The notes: generated by a model from the letters alone, not told the origin. Counted from the stretch's first letter, positions 1-8,999 are shown. The stretch: 58,169 bases of DNA from Agathobacter sp. (GCA_017409825.1 JAFQRZ010000010.1:1-58169); one strand, 5' to 3'. Numbers and translations are program-made.

Positions 1-50
1 GCATACTCGACTGTTTGACGCACTGCTTTTGTGCGGAGTTTCGAGTATGC
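1..50. repeat. Hairpin repeat, left copy
   Basis: Bases 1-10 and 41-50 form a perfect 10-bp stem around a 30-nt loop. The loop matches the loop of the copy at 58096-58155 at 27 of 30 positions, while the two stem sequences are unrelated. Inside the loop CGCAC (19-23 region) can pair with GTGCG, giving an inner stem separated from the outer stem by an internal loop. Both copies are followed on the plus strand by the shared string catgtaatatca. The stem probably continues to the left of the window. Function is unknown; a structured RNA or a DNA fold recognised by a protein are both possible. Confidence 0.8.
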
Positions 51-105
51 ACATGTAATATCAACTATATAAAGATGCCGTACTTAGAGATGCTAGGAAA
101 GGATG

Positions 106-292
106 TACCAGTGTCTTTCCCACATCGGAGCATACTTCGCAAATAGTAAAATGGTTGAAAGACATAAAACTTAAGCCGTAATTGTGTTTCAAGAAATTTA
201 AGCGTTTTTCTTAACTGTGAGGAAATGCATCCACGATACAGAGGAAAATATATTTCAAAGCATGAATCCAAGGCGACGGCAAATCGGAATTT
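106..292 (+). repeat. Degenerate interspersed repeat, left copy
   Basis: This non-coding stretch aligns with the reverse complement of 57859-58063. The match is clearest over 183-292 against 57859-57968 (about three quarters of bases by eye), and the 21-base end containing GGCGACGGCAAATCGG is identical. The region between 106 and 182 aligns more loosely. Open frames that cross it are interrupted and differ between copies, so it does not look like a gene. It is probably one member of a genome-wide family of intergenic repeats. Confidence 0.6.
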
Positions 293-330
293 ATGTTAAG
301 AGGGACTTTGCGAATTGAAGTTTTACAACG

Positions 331-360
331 AAAAAAGGACGTAACCCTTTGGTTACGTCC
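331..360 (-). terminator. Terminator after rplS
   Basis: GGACGTAACC (337-346) pairs with GGTTACGTCC (351-360), and on the minus strand the stem is followed by six T. It lies just downstream of rplS and ends the rimM-trmD-rplS group. Confidence 0.9.
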
Positions 361-376
361 TCATACGCTAGTTTTA

Positions 377-730
377 TTATTTAACTAATTCTTTAACCTT
401 AGCAGCTTTACCAACGCGATCTCTTAAGTAGTAAAGTTTAGCACGTCTTACTTTACCTTTACGTACTACTTCTACTTTTTCTACGTTTGGTGAGTGAAGT
501 GGCCATGTTTTTTCTACGCCACAACCGTTAGAAAGTTTTCTAACTGTGAATGTAGCACGGTTGCTTCCACCCTGTTTCTTAATAACTGTTCCTTCGAAAA
601 CCTGAATTCTTTCACGGTTTCCTTCTTTGATTTTACCGTAAACTTTTACAGTATCACCAACGTTGAATACTGGAACTTCAGCTTTAAGCTGTTCTGCTTC
701 GATACTTTTGATAATTTCACTTGCGTTCAT
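377..730 (-). CDS. rplS: 50S ribosomal protein L19
   Basis: This 117-residue protein has the full length and sequence of bacterial L19, a large-subunit protein at the interface with the small subunit. Typical L19 segments are visible: [18 protein letters not shown] near residues 19-36, the core [14 protein letters not shown], and the basic C-terminal half with [21 protein letters not shown] strong ribosome-binding site (AGGAGG) lies a few bases before the ATG. It is the last gene of the rimM-trmD-rplS group, as in Bacillus, but a 145-bp gap with its own promoter candidate separates it from trmD. A terminator follows directly. Confidence 0.98.
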   Translation of the reverse strand: MNASEIIKSIEAEQLKAEVPVFNVGDTVKVYGKIKEGNRERIQVFEGTVIKKQGGSNRATFTVRKLSNGCGVEKTWPLHSPNVEKVEVVRKGKVRRAKLYYLRDRVGKAAKVKELVK

Positions 731-844
731 TTTGTGACCTCCTATTTACTTTGACGTTCTTAATGCGCACTATGCTAACAACAGAGGACCATCAGTTTTT
801 ATTCACAACATTAGTAATCTACCACAGATTACCTCAGATTGCAA
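731..844 (-). promoter_or_regulatory. rplS promoter and leader
   Basis: On the minus strand a -35 TTGCAA (839-844) and -10 TAGATT (816-821) are 17 bp apart. They leave an untranslated leader of about 80 nt before the rplS ribosome-binding site. A small inverted repeat, GTAATCT (814-820) and AGATTAC (826-832), overlaps the -10 region. L19 leaders that bind ribosomal protein are known in Firmicutes. I see no certain match to that motif, so autoregulation here is only a possibility. Confidence 0.45.
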
Positions 845-875
845 GCATTTCTTTGTGTTTTTCTGCAAAAACATA

Positions 876-2318
876 CTAGTCCTGTCCCATCCAAATAATT
901 GGAGTTTTGGAAAGGAACATATTGAGTGATTTTTGAATCTTGGTAGAAGCTTCATCGCCCACCATAATCTGGCTATATGGTCTCCAGCCCAAATCAATCA
1001 TCTTATTAATCATATAAGTCTGCAATGCTGTACCGATACGTTTTCCACGGAATTTTTCATATACATAAAGCATACCAATACTGTCATCATTATGCACACC
1101 AATCATACCAGCCAACTCATCCTCCACAAAAGCTCCGTACATACGGCCTTTTTCGATACGTTCCTTGATATAATCTTTATCCTGTACCTTCTGATAATCC
1201 GCATGGTCATACGCATACTGAACTTCATCCACATATTCCATGGTCAATGGACGAATCGTTACACCATTTTCTGTAGGCTTCCCATCTGCACGATATAAGC
1301 CTGTGATTGGAAGACGTTCTCTAGGTGTGTATACCGACTGATAACACACCAGACGATACTGTAAATTCAAAAGCTTATGCACAGGCTCTACCATTTCTTC
1401 CTGATGTAAAACGATTTTCTTAATTGAAAGTCGTACTTCTTTTGGAAGATTCATAAAGAAATCCTTCTTGGTTCCAGAATGATGGAAATATCCCGTTTCC
1501 TTATCCTGAATCAAGATATCATTTCCTTCTCTCGCAATCAAAATCGCACGGCCCCTGTTGATGGACTCAATCATATCCATATTCAAGGTCTTATTCAGCA
1601 TCAGCTTGTCTTTACATTCGTGCAATGCAAAATACTGGTCATACAAATCTGGACGACGTTTCATCGTACGTTTCTTTGCTTCTTCTAACTTCCAGTCTTC
1701 AATCTTCTTCTGGTTTCCACTTAAGAGAATTTCTGGCACCATCTTCTCATGCCATTCCTCTGGTCTCGTATACTGTGGGTACTCCAGCAGATATCCGTGG
1801 AAGGACTCCGTCTCAGCAGACATTTCGTTGTGAAGCACTCCTGGAACCAAACGTGAAATCGCATCAATCATAACCATTGCTGCAAGCTCTCCACCAGTCA
1901 GAACATAATCCCCAATCGAAATATAATCCGTAACGATTTCCTCTAATACACGTTCATCAATTCCCTCATAATGCCCACAAAGCAGAATCAAATCATCGTT
2001 CTTTGCGAGCTGCTCTGCCGTTCTCTGCGTAAACGGATATCCCTGAGGAGTCACATATACCACACGACGTCTGTGATTCTCTGGAATCTGTGATACCACG
2101 TGCTGGTATGCATCATAAACAGGCTGCGCCTGCATCAGCATTCCTGCACCGCCGCCATACGGATAATCATCTACCTTTTTGTGCTTGTCCTCTGAAAAAT
2201 CGCGAATATTAGTCGCATCAATTGAAATTTTTCCTTCTTCAATCGCACGCCCCGTAATCGAAGTCTTCAGTCCGTTTTCTACCATTTCTGGAAATAATGT
2301 CAAAACATGAAAGTTCAT
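876..2318 (-). CDS. trmD: tRNA (guanine37-N1)-methyltransferase fused to a GNAT acetyltransferase domain
   Basis: Residues 1 to about 240 are a complete TrmD, the SPOUT enzyme that uses S-adenosylmethionine to methylate G37 of tRNAs. Visible knot motifs are YPYGGGAGM (53-61), CGHYEGIDERV (114-124) and LTGGELAAMVMIDAISRLVPG (140-160). TrmD is normally about 240 residues, but this reading frame runs to 480 without a break. The extra part resembles the GNAT fold, with a C-terminal core at about 352-470 and an acetyl-CoA loop RGKRIG (424-429) after the beta-strand GMLYVYE. Residues 245-350 may form a second, N-terminal half of that module. The substrate of the acetyltransferase is not predictable. 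It is cotranscribed with rimM upstream. Confidence 0.93.
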   Translation of the reverse strand: MNFHVLTLFPEMVENGLKTSITGRAIEEGKISIDATNIRDFSEDKHKKVDDYPYGGGAGMLMQAQPVYDAYQHVVSQIPENHRRRVVYVTPQGYPFTQRTAEQLAKNDDLILLCGHYEGIDERVLEEIVTDYISIGDYVLTGGELAAMVMIDAISRLVPGVLHNEMSAETESFHGYLLEYPQYTRPEEWHEKMVPEILLSGNQKKIEDWKLEEAKKRTMKRRPDLYDQYFALHECKDKLMLNKTLNMDMIESINRGRAILIAREGNDILIQDKETGYFHHSGTKKDFFMNLPKEVRLSIKKIVLHQEEMVEPVHKLLNLQYRLVCYQSVYTPRERLPITGLYRADGKPTENGVTIRPLTMEYVDEVQYAYDHADYQKVQDKDYIKERIEKGRMYGAFVEDELAGMIGVHNDDSIGMLYVYEKFRGKRIGTALQTYMINKMIDLGWRPYSQIMVGDEASTKIQKSLNMFLSKTPIIWMGQD

Positions 2319-2362
2319 ACCTTCGCCCCTCTTCGTCTATTCTCGTAATCGTCTTAACTATT

Positions 2363-2872
2363 CTAATCTCTTAAGCCTGGAAGTAAGTGAATCAACACAG
2401 TACCTTTTTCCAAATTAATCTCTTTCACACAGTCTGGAATCTTTGGCACCAACAAATCAGCCTCCCCCAGCTTGGTAAAAACATATACATCATTGGCGCC
2501 CGTCTGGATGACATCCGTCAGTTCACCCAAATCCTCGCCTTCATCCGAAACACCCTGTAATCCGATCAAATCCACAATAAAATACTCACCTGGTGCAAGC
2601 TTCACCGCATGCTCTCTCGTCACCAAAAGGTCTGCATTCTTATACTTCTCAACATCATTGATATTGTCAAATTCCTTAAATTTCAGGATAACCAGATTCT
2701 TAAAGAACTTCACCGACTGAACCTCTAAATTCAGTTGTTCTTTCCCTGTATCTAAAATGACTTTCTTTAACTTCTTAAATCTCTGTGGGTCATCCGTGGT
2801 AGGGAACACCTTTACCTCGCCACGCACGCCATGAGTGGTGGTGATAACTCCAACTCGTAATAATTTTTCCAT
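2363..2872 (-). CDS. rimM: 16S rRNA processing protein RimM
   Basis: This is a 169-residue ribosome maturation factor that acts on the 30S head and binds S19. The N-terminal RimM barrel carries the family motif [20 protein letters not shown] (9-28 region), and the C-terminal PRC-barrel contains [12 protein letters not shown] and a terminal [12 protein letters not shown]. An in-frame GTG lies six bases upstream, but the ATG at 2872 is better spaced from the AGAGG ribosome-binding site. trmD follows after 44 bp. In related genomes rimM directly follows khpA; here about 8 kb of other genes come between them. Confidence 0.96.
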   Translation of the reverse strand: MEKLLRVGVITTTHGVRGEVKVFPTTDDPQRFKKLKKVILDTGKEQLNLEVQSVKFFKNLVILKFKEFDNINDVEKYKNADLLVTREHAVKLAPGEYFIVDLIGLQGVSDEGEDLGELTDVIQTGANDVYVFTKLGEADLLVPKIPDCVKEINLEKGTVLIHLLPGLRD

Positions 2873-2950
2873 AAACACCTCTATAAATAACTTTTGAATC
2901 TATTTTAATTATAATATTCTAACCTCCAAAGTCAACTAAATAAAGGCACA

Positions 2951-2981
2951 AAAATAAAGAGAGTGTGTTTAGCACTCTCTT
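2951..2981 (-). terminator. Terminator after the M56 sensor gene
   Basis: AAGAGAGTG (2957-2965) pairs with CACTCTCTT (2973-2981). On the minus strand the stem is followed by TTATTTTT, so it ends the BlaI/M56 operon. Confidence 0.85.
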
Positions 2982-3005
2982 CAAAATTCTATCACTTTTT
3001 TTAAT

Positions 3006-4751
3006 CTATTTTTTTACTCCCAGTTCTACAAGCACAGCCTCTTCCGGCTCAAAATAATCTTTTAGGCTACTACTAAAGCCGGATGCTTTCCATGCTTGTT
3101 CGAATGTAATATTTTTTATGTTACTTAAATACACAAATGTAGAATCCGCGATAGCATTATACCCTCTTCCACTAATTTCTAGTCTGTATTTGTATGTATA
3201 TCCATCCGCCTGCCAGGTACCATCACTCATTTCATAGTATGTTAAAAAATTTCCCTCTATCGTATCGACAGCATGTATCGCTGGGTCTAATGCATAGCGA
3301 ATCCGATTCAATACTATATCAAACTGAATCGTTCCTTCCGCCTGTCGCAAGGCTTCCGTAGACACATAGAACCAAATCATATGATTAGGATCTTGTCCTC
3401 GGATACTCACAGCATCCTCAAATACTTCATTATCGGCTCTTAGAATGCCATCTAACGCATTCGCCCCATTCGATGAACTATTTTCACCCTGTATTACATA
3501 CGGATAAAAAAAGCTTCCTTGGGATTCTAGCAGATTAAATGAGAAGTCAAAACCAAAGTATAAATTATCCTTCCCTTCATTGGAATATTGAGCTTCTTTT
3601 AGGTAAATGGTTGTATTATCGTCCTGATAGGCAATTAAATCCTTTTCGCCAAAGGAAACTCCCTCTTCTGTAAATATTTGTTCTGGCAATTTGGATACTG
3701 GTATTGATAATTTCACTTGCTTCACATCCTGCTCAAATATCTTATATCCATCCTCCGTTAGGACTTTACTTAAAACTCTTTCACTTCCGTCCACAGGATT
3801 CGTCATAAAACACAGTGCAAAAATAACACTTACCACAATAGCAAGCATTACCATCCAAAACGCTGGTTTTTTATAATTTAATATAGATTTCACTCGGTCT
3901 TTTACCCCTACCTCACCAAATGCTAGTGGACAAGCGGCAATCCTATATTGCTTCACACTGCAAGTCAAAAGTGCCTGGGAATAATCCGCCCTTTGCTCAG
4001 CACTTAATTCCCTTATCACCTTCTCATCACAGGCAAGCTCCATATCTCCACAAAACAACATATATCCAAGCCATATCACTGGGTTAAACCAATGGATTGT
4101 AAGAAGCAAAAAACCGAATGGTTTCCACCAATGATCCTTACGTCGAATATGTGCCTGCTCATGAGCAATCACATGCTTCATGTCCTGCTCCTCCAAATGA
4201 AATGGCAAATAGATTTTGGGCTTGATAATGCCTAATACAAACGGAGAATTCACATACTCACTCTGGAAGATATTATGCTTGTAAAGAACAGCCGTTTTTA
4301 CTTTTCGATGCAGATTCCAATAGCTGATGATTGTATACAGCATCATAATTGCAATTCCCCAAAGCCAAATAGATGTCAGATTAACCAAATGCACTTGCAC
4401 GCGGTCAATCGTTTGTCCTAACTCTACGGAAACATCTCCAGAAAAAACAGGATTGGAAACCACATCTAAATGTGCTGGTGCATCCAACTGAACACCTTCG
4501 TACTTTAATAATTCTTCTGGTACCGTTTGAGCACTTGGAATAAGACTGAATGTACTTTCCATGGAAAACGGCAGCAATAAACGCACTGCAACAATTCCCC
4601 ATAGTGCAACAGAAATCCATTTTGGAGTTTTTCTTAGTAAAAAACGCAATAGGATAACCGCGAACACCACCCAGCTTGCAGCTATACTCATATTCAATAT
4701 ATGCGAGAAATCCAACATGTTTTCAAATACATTTGCTAACCAAAGTGTCAT
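3006..4751 (-). CDS. BlaR1/MecR1-type M56 membrane metalloprotease sensor
   Basis: This 581-residue protein starts with several membrane segments and contains the zinc protease motif HEQAH (about 194-198) followed by the M56 signature MELACDEKVI. Another membrane segment follows near 295-315 (FWMVMLAIVVSVIFALCFM), then a ~265-residue external domain. In BlaR1 the external domain is a penicillin-binding sensor. Here I see no SxxK/SxN/KTG set, so the ligand is probably not a beta-lactam. In this family ligand sensing activates the protease, which leads to cleavage of the BlaI repressor. The ATG follows the blaI stop by one base and uses a GGAGG ribosome-binding site inside the blaI end. Confidence 0.88.
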   Translation of the reverse strand: MTLWLANVFENMLDFSHILNMSIAASWVVFAVILLRFLLRKTPKWISVALWGIVAVRLLLPFSMESTFSLIPSAQTVPEELLKYEGVQLDAPAHLDVVSNPVFSGDVSVELGQTIDRVQVHLVNLTSIWLWGIAIMMLYTIISYWNLHRKVKTAVLYKHNIFQSEYVNSPFVLGIIKPKIYLPFHLEEQDMKHVIAHEQAHIRRKDHWWKPFGFLLLTIHWFNPVIWLGYMLFCGDMELACDEKVIRELSAEQRADYSQALLTCSVKQYRIAACPLAFGEVGVKDRVKSILNYKKPAFWMVMLAIVVSVIFALCFMTNPVDGSERVLSKVLTEDGYKIFEQDVKQVKLSIPVSKLPEQIFTEEGVSFGEKDLIAYQDDNTTIYLKEAQYSNEGKDNLYFGFDFSFNLLESQGSFFYPYVIQGENSSSNGANALDGILRADNEVFEDAVSIRGQDPNHMIWFYVSTEALRQAEGTIQFDIVLNRIRYALDPAIHAVDTIEGNFLTYYEMSDGTWQADGYTYKYRLEISGRGYNAIADSTFVYLSNIKNITFEQAWKASGFSSSLKDYFEPEEAVLVELGVKK

Positions 4752-4752
4752 A

Positions 4753-5121
4753 TCATCCGCCTCCTTTTCTCATACGATCAATCATGCGTTGTACTTCATC
4801 TAGGTCCGCTTCTGAAATCTTCTGGTGCTTTGTAAATGCTGCCACAAATGCTGGTAAGGAACCTTCAAACGTCTTCTCTACCATTTCATTGATTTCCGCT
4901 GCCTGCACTTCGTCCTTACTAACGAGAGAGGTCACTATGGTATTCTCATTCTTCAATACCCCTCTCTCCGCTAATCTCTTAATCACTGTATATGTCGTAG
5001 TCGGTTTCCAGCCAAGCTGTTCCTGACATAAATTTACAAGCTCCGTGCTTTTGATTGGTTCGTGTTCCCATAGAATCAAACAAAAACGATATTCACTTTC
5101 AAATACCTTTGGTGTTTCCAT
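4753..5121 (-). CDS. BlaI/MecI-family winged-helix repressor
   Basis: This 122-residue protein has the Penicillinase_R winged helix: YRFCLILWEHEPIKSTELVNL, then LGWKPTTTYTVIKRLAERGVL (the recognition helix region, about 35-55), then the wing and a C-terminal helical dimer domain. It is expected to repress its own promoter until it is cleaved by the M56 protease encoded next to it. Two identical operator cores lie directly upstream. The start ATG is assigned from family length; its ribosome-binding site is weak. Targets other than its own operon are unknown, and no matching operator was seen before the adjacent ABC exporter. Confidence 0.93.
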   Translation of the reverse strand: METPKVFESEYRFCLILWEHEPIKSTELVNLCQEQLGWKPTTTYTVIKRLAERGVLKNENTIVTSLVSKDEVQAAEINEMVEKTFEGSLPAFVAAFTKHQKISEADLDEVQRMIDRMRKGGG

Positions 5122-5135
5122 ACATCACGCTTTCT

Positions 5136-5196
5136 GCTCTAATGCATTAGAGCCATTCTTTTTCTTTACTCTAACACATTAGAGTAAAGGTGTCAA
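5136..5196 (-). promoter_or_regulatory. blaI promoter with two palindromic operators
   Basis: On the minus strand a -35 TTGACA (5191-5196) is 17 bp from a -10 TAGAGT (5168-5173). Two palindromes share the core CTCTAA-N4-TTAGAG. One is the perfect 18-mer GCTCTAATGCATTAGAGC at 5136-5153. The other has 10-bp arms at 5165-5174 and 5179-5188 and overlaps the -10 box. The layout is typical for a BlaI/MecI autoregulated promoter. Confidence 0.88.
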
Positions 5197-5215
5197 TATC
5201 CGACTTCTACAAAAC

Positions 5216-5243
5216 AAAAGGAGTGTCTTGCGACACTCCTTTT
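5216..5243 (-). terminator. Terminator after the ABC exporter pair
   Basis: AAAAGGAGTGTC pairs with GACACTCCTTTT around a 4-base loop, followed on the minus strand by TTTTGTTTT. It separates the ABC operon from the blaI promoter. Confidence 0.92.
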
Positions 5244-5247
5244 CTGT

Positions 5248-7029
5248 TTAACTTTCGCATAATTTATAGTTTTCTGCCTGCGACATAAATAACTTATAAT
5301 AAAGACTTTCTGTTTTCTGCATGAGATTTTCATGTGTATCAAAATCTGCTACCGTTCCATCATCAATGATTAAAATCTTATCACAGAATACAGACGAAGA
5401 CATACGATGAGAAATATAGATTGCGGTCTTATCCTCTACCAGACTATTGAATTTCTCGTAGATTTCTGCCTCTGCAATTGGGTCTAAGGCACTGGCAGGC
5501 TCATCCAGAATAACCATCGAAGCTTTCTTATACAAGGCTCTTGCAATCGCAATTTTCTGCGCCTGTCCGCCGGACATTTCAATACCCTCTTCGTCGTATT
5601 CCTTGCCGAAACGACTTTCAATTCCGAGTGGCAATTCTTTTACTTTTTCCTCTAATCCCACTTCATAAACCAGCCTGTTTACTTCTGCAACATCTGCATC
5701 TTTTTCCTGGCAGGAAATATTCTCGGCAATCGTAAAGTTAAACAGACGATAATCTTGGAACACGGCAGAAATTGTATTCATATAGGACAGATATTCATAG
5801 TCGTATATATTTCTTCCATTTATCAAAATCTCACCACTATCCGCTTGATACATACGGCATATTAGTTTTACAAGTGTGGATTTTCCTGCACCATTTAAAC
5901 CAACAATCGAAATCTTTTCTCCCTTTTTGATAGAAAATGACACATTCTGCAGCACTGCTTTTTCCGCTTTTGGATACGTAAATGTCACATTTCGAAACTC
6001 AACCGTCTCCACAGCTCCTTCGAATGGAATCTTTCCTGTCGATTGGGTTTCCTCTGCCAAAGACATAAATTCCATATATGGGTCAAGCCAGCTTAAAAAC
6101 TGTATCATAGAGACAACACTCTCTCCAAACTGTACAACCATAGAGGAGAAATTGATTGCTGCAGAGACATACATGGTAAGCTCTCCAAGCGACAACTGTG
6201 GACCAAATTTATCACTTATAGTTCGAAGCCCCACATAGCCATAACTAAATGCTGCAACGCCCTCGCCAACAGCCCCCATCTGTCCCATAGCTTTGCCGAA
6301 TTTAATCTGTACACGTTCAAACATATCGCAAACTTCATTCGAAAATCCTACAATTCTGTCCGCTAACATATCCTCCATTTTATATAAACGAACATCCTTT
6401 TGAGCTTCTTTTTCCAACACCACATTTATGTAATAACTATACTTTCTATTCGTTGGAATAATTTCCTGCATAATCTGAGTTTGGTATTTGGATACCCCTG
6501 CATATATCCCAAGCATAATTGTAAGTCCAATCAATAACACGATGAGAAGTACTGGACCTAATGAAACCAGAATAACAATCAAACCAATCAGTGTTGCCCC
6601 TCTGCTAATCAAATCTGCCAGTGAGACAATCAAATTTGAAATCGCATTCTGATTTTGTACTGTAAATACAGCACGTTCCTTCAAATCTAAATAATAAGGA
6701 TCTTCCAAATAAGAATATTCCAAATTCATTATCTTTTCAGACATTAGTTTATTCATACCATCGTGTGTCTGTTCTTCTTTCACTTTCAGGAAACGCTGTA
6801 AGGTATTCGTAAGAAACATCATACCCACGTTATTTAACACGATAAATCCACCATATAAACAAAGCAGCTTGATATCCTTTGCTCCAGTCAGTTCATCAAT
6901 AAGATACATTGGCAGAACAATATTAAGCAATGTTTTCGCGGAACCTAAAAGTGCATTTATAACCAATAAAATAATATAAGCTGGAGAGACAGACCATGCC
7001 AAGCTTAAAAAGTGTATCAATTTTTTCAT
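5248..7029 (-). CDS. ABC exporter half-transporter, second subunit
   Basis: This 593-residue protein has an N-terminal six-helix exporter domain (about 15-310) fused to an ATPase. Motifs visible are Walker A GLNGAGKST (near 380), signature MSGGQAQK (near 485), Walker B MVILDEP (near 508) and the switch histidine in YISHRMS. It overlaps the upstream ABC gene by one base, and the two very probably form a heterodimer. There is no C39 peptidase domain or other substrate clue. It ends at a strong terminator and is not cotranscribed with blaI. Confidence 0.92.
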   Translation of the reverse strand: MKKLIHFLSLAWSVSPAYIILLVINALLGSAKTLLNIVLPMYLIDELTGAKDIKLLCLYGGFIVLNNVGMMFLTNTLQRFLKVKEEQTHDGMNKLMSEKIMNLEYSYLEDPYYLDLKERAVFTVQNQNAISNLIVSLADLISRGATLIGLIVILVSLGPVLLIVLLIGLTIMLGIYAGVSKYQTQIMQEIIPTNRKYSYYINVVLEKEAQKDVRLYKMEDMLADRIVGFSNEVCDMFERVQIKFGKAMGQMGAVGEGVAAFSYGYVGLRTISDKFGPQLSLGELTMYVSAAINFSSMVVQFGESVVSMIQFLSWLDPYMEFMSLAEETQSTGKIPFEGAVETVEFRNVTFTYPKAEKAVLQNVSFSIKKGEKISIVGLNGAGKSTLVKLICRMYQADSGEILINGRNIYDYEYLSYMNTISAVFQDYRLFNFTIAENISCQEKDADVAEVNRLVYEVGLEEKVKELPLGIESRFGKEYDEEGIEMSGGQAQKIAIARALYKKASMVILDEPASALDPIAEAEIYEKFNSLVEDKTAIYISHRMSSSVFCDKILIIDDGTVADFDTHENLMQKTESLYYKLFMSQAENYKLCES

Positions 7030-8849
7030 TAGACTGCCTCCTCCTGATAATATTTCCCTTGCACAACAAACATATCGTAATATTTGCCCTTCTTTTCCAT
7101 CAATTCTTCATGCGTACCATATTCTACAAGTCCATCTGCATCCAACAATGCTATCTTGTCACAGAAACGTGTACTTGCTAGACGATGTGAAATATAAAGT
7201 GCCGTTTTTCCTTCTACAAGACTACTGAAATTCTCATAGATTTCTGCTTCTGCCAACGCATCCAGTGCTGCTGTCGGCTCATCCATGATAACCATCGGTG
7301 CATCCTTATACAGACTTCTTGCAATAGAAAGCTTTTGGCGTTCCCCACCAGAAAAATCAGTTCCATTTTCATCGATTACCTTGAGCATCATCTGATCCAA
7401 TCCCTGTGCAAAACCTTCTACTTTTTCACCTAAACCTACCTTTTCCAAAGCCGTAAGTACCCTGTCATCTTCTATACCTTCAGAAGCACAGGCCACATTT
7501 TCACGAATGGTAAATGCCAATACATTTACATCCTGAAAAACAGCAGAATACAAATCATAAAGTTCTGATTTTTTCATTTCTGTAATATCTATACCATTGA
7601 TATAAATATGACCCTCTGTTGGACGAAACATTCCAGTTATTAATTTTACCAAAGTGGATTTTCCTGCACCATTGATTCCAACAATAGCAAGACTCTCTCC
7701 TGCGTGAATCGTAAGATTCAAATCTGTAAACACATTTTTCTCTGTATGTGGATAACGAAACGTCACATGGTCAAAGACAATTTCTAGAGTAGATGCATTC
7801 TGAAGTACTGCCTCTTTTGTCTTTTCGCCTTCTTCAATCAAATTTGCATCCATCAGACGATAAAAATCATCCACATATTCACCTTCATTCCACACAAATG
7901 CCAAATCATTTCCAAACTCTACCATAAGTGCCATAAGTGATGTAATCATCGTCACATACATGGAAAATGAACTAACCGGCATTCCATGTAATACTTCATA
8001 AATCAAAATTCCATACGTAAGTACATTACTAACCAATAAGGTCAAAATAGCAAGAAAACCTAATGCATATTCTCGGTTTCTAATTTTGGCAAATAAAGCA
8101 AGATATGCATTAATTTCTTCCTGATAATTTGCCATAATGCGTTCTCTCAAATTAAAGATACGAATATCCTTTCCAAATGAGAAGTCCTGTGTAGTACGTT
8201 TATAATATCCGATGCGCCTGTCTGCTTTGGCAAGCTCCTGCTTCTTCGAATACTCAAAATCATGTGTCAGCTTGGAAGTCCACATCACTACCAACACGTG
8301 TACTACTAACGAAATCAGAAGCACTGGGCTAAGCATACCTGCCAGAATCACCATACCCACTAAAGTCAAAAACTTTCCTGGCAAATCGGAAAGCTTATTA
8401 TACAAGCCTTCAATACCATTGGCATTGTTGTTTCCTGCATTGATTCCTTTCTCGTATTCTTCCCAAAACTTCGCATCTTCATGATGGCAGTAATCCATCT
8501 TCATAAGCTTTCTTGTCAACTCTCCCAAATACAAAAGACGAACCCTCATATTTCGAGTCTGTATATATGCACTCAAATACTTTCCTACGACTGCCAATGC
8601 TCCTGCAATCAAAAAGTATATTCCCATCGCCAGAATCAGATGTTCCCCTGCATTTTCTCCACCTTGTTCCAAAATACCTATCGCAATCTTGGGCAATAGA
8701 ACCGACATAAATGGGGTTACCGCTAATACAGCCGTATAAAGCCCTATTCTTCCAAATTGTGCTCTATCCTGCTCCCACAAATGCTTTAGCATACGTTTGA
8801 TAACGGATAACACATGATATTTTCTTTTACTTTCTACCTTTTCATTCAT
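7029..8849 (-). CDS. ABC exporter half-transporter, first subunit
   Basis: This 606-residue protein has the same layout as its partner: six membrane segments up to about 320, then an ATPase with Walker A GINGAGKST (near 395), signature FSGGERQK (near 500), Walker B MVIMDEPTAALD and the H-loop in YISHRLAS. Both ATP sites of the pair keep the catalytic glutamate, so neither looks degenerate. The upstream region has a promoter with two repeated sites that point to an activator encoded elsewhere. Multidrug, peptide or lipid export are all possible. Confidence 0.92.
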   Translation of the reverse strand: MNEKVESKRKYHVLSVIKRMLKHLWEQDRAQFGRIGLYTAVLAVTPFMSVLLPKIAIGILEQGGENAGEHLILAMGIYFLIAGALAVVGKYLSAYIQTRNMRVRLLYLGELTRKLMKMDYCHHEDAKFWEEYEKGINAGNNNANGIEGLYNKLSDLPGKFLTLVGMVILAGMLSPVLLISLVVHVLVVMWTSKLTHDFEYSKKQELAKADRRIGYYKRTTQDFSFGKDIRIFNLRERIMANYQEEINAYLALFAKIRNREYALGFLAILTLLVSNVLTYGILIYEVLHGMPVSSFSMYVTMITSLMALMVEFGNDLAFVWNEGEYVDDFYRLMDANLIEEGEKTKEAVLQNASTLEIVFDHVTFRYPHTEKNVFTDLNLTIHAGESLAIVGINGAGKSTLVKLITGMFRPTEGHIYINGIDITEMKKSELYDLYSAVFQDVNVLAFTIRENVACASEGIEDDRVLTALEKVGLGEKVEGFAQGLDQMMLKVIDENGTDFSGGERQKLSIARSLYKDAPMVIMDEPTAALDALAEAEIYENFSSLVEGKTALYISHRLASTRFCDKIALLDADGLVEYGTHEELMEKKGKYYDMFVVQGKYYQEEAV

Positions 8850-8884
8850 TATGTCTATTACCTTCCGAAATACTTGATGATGAT

Positions 8885-8954
8885 ACTTTATCGTATTTCC
8901 CTTTTCATTTCAATATCTTTCAACCAACAGGTTATAAGGTTCAACCAAGAGGTT
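8885..8954 (-). promoter_or_regulatory. ABC operon promoter with two phased sites
   Basis: On the minus strand a -35 TTGAAA (8908-8913) and -10 TAAAGT (8885-8890) are 17 bp apart. Upstream of the -35 are two copies of a short inverted repeat, AACCAACAGGTT (8922-8933) and AACCAAGAGGTT (8943-8954). Their centres are 21 bp apart, that is two helical turns. That spacing upstream of -35 suggests paired activator binding. Confidence 0.65.
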
Positions 8955-8965
8955 AAAATCTGATA

Positions 8966-8994
8966 CCAAAAAGGAGTGTCTTCCGACACTCCTT
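8966..8994 (-). terminator. Terminator after the Nudix gene
   Basis: AAGGAGTGTC (8971-8980) pairs with GACACTCCTT (8985-8994), with T5 following on the minus strand. It ends the reductase-Nudix pair. Confidence 0.9.
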
Positions 8995-8999
8995 AGCAT

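Noticed and set aside
65-271. Minus-strand frame of 68 codons in the left-end repeat
   Set aside because: It lies in the degenerate repeat, the matching frame in the right copy is broken by stops, there is no ribosome-binding site and no family resemblance.
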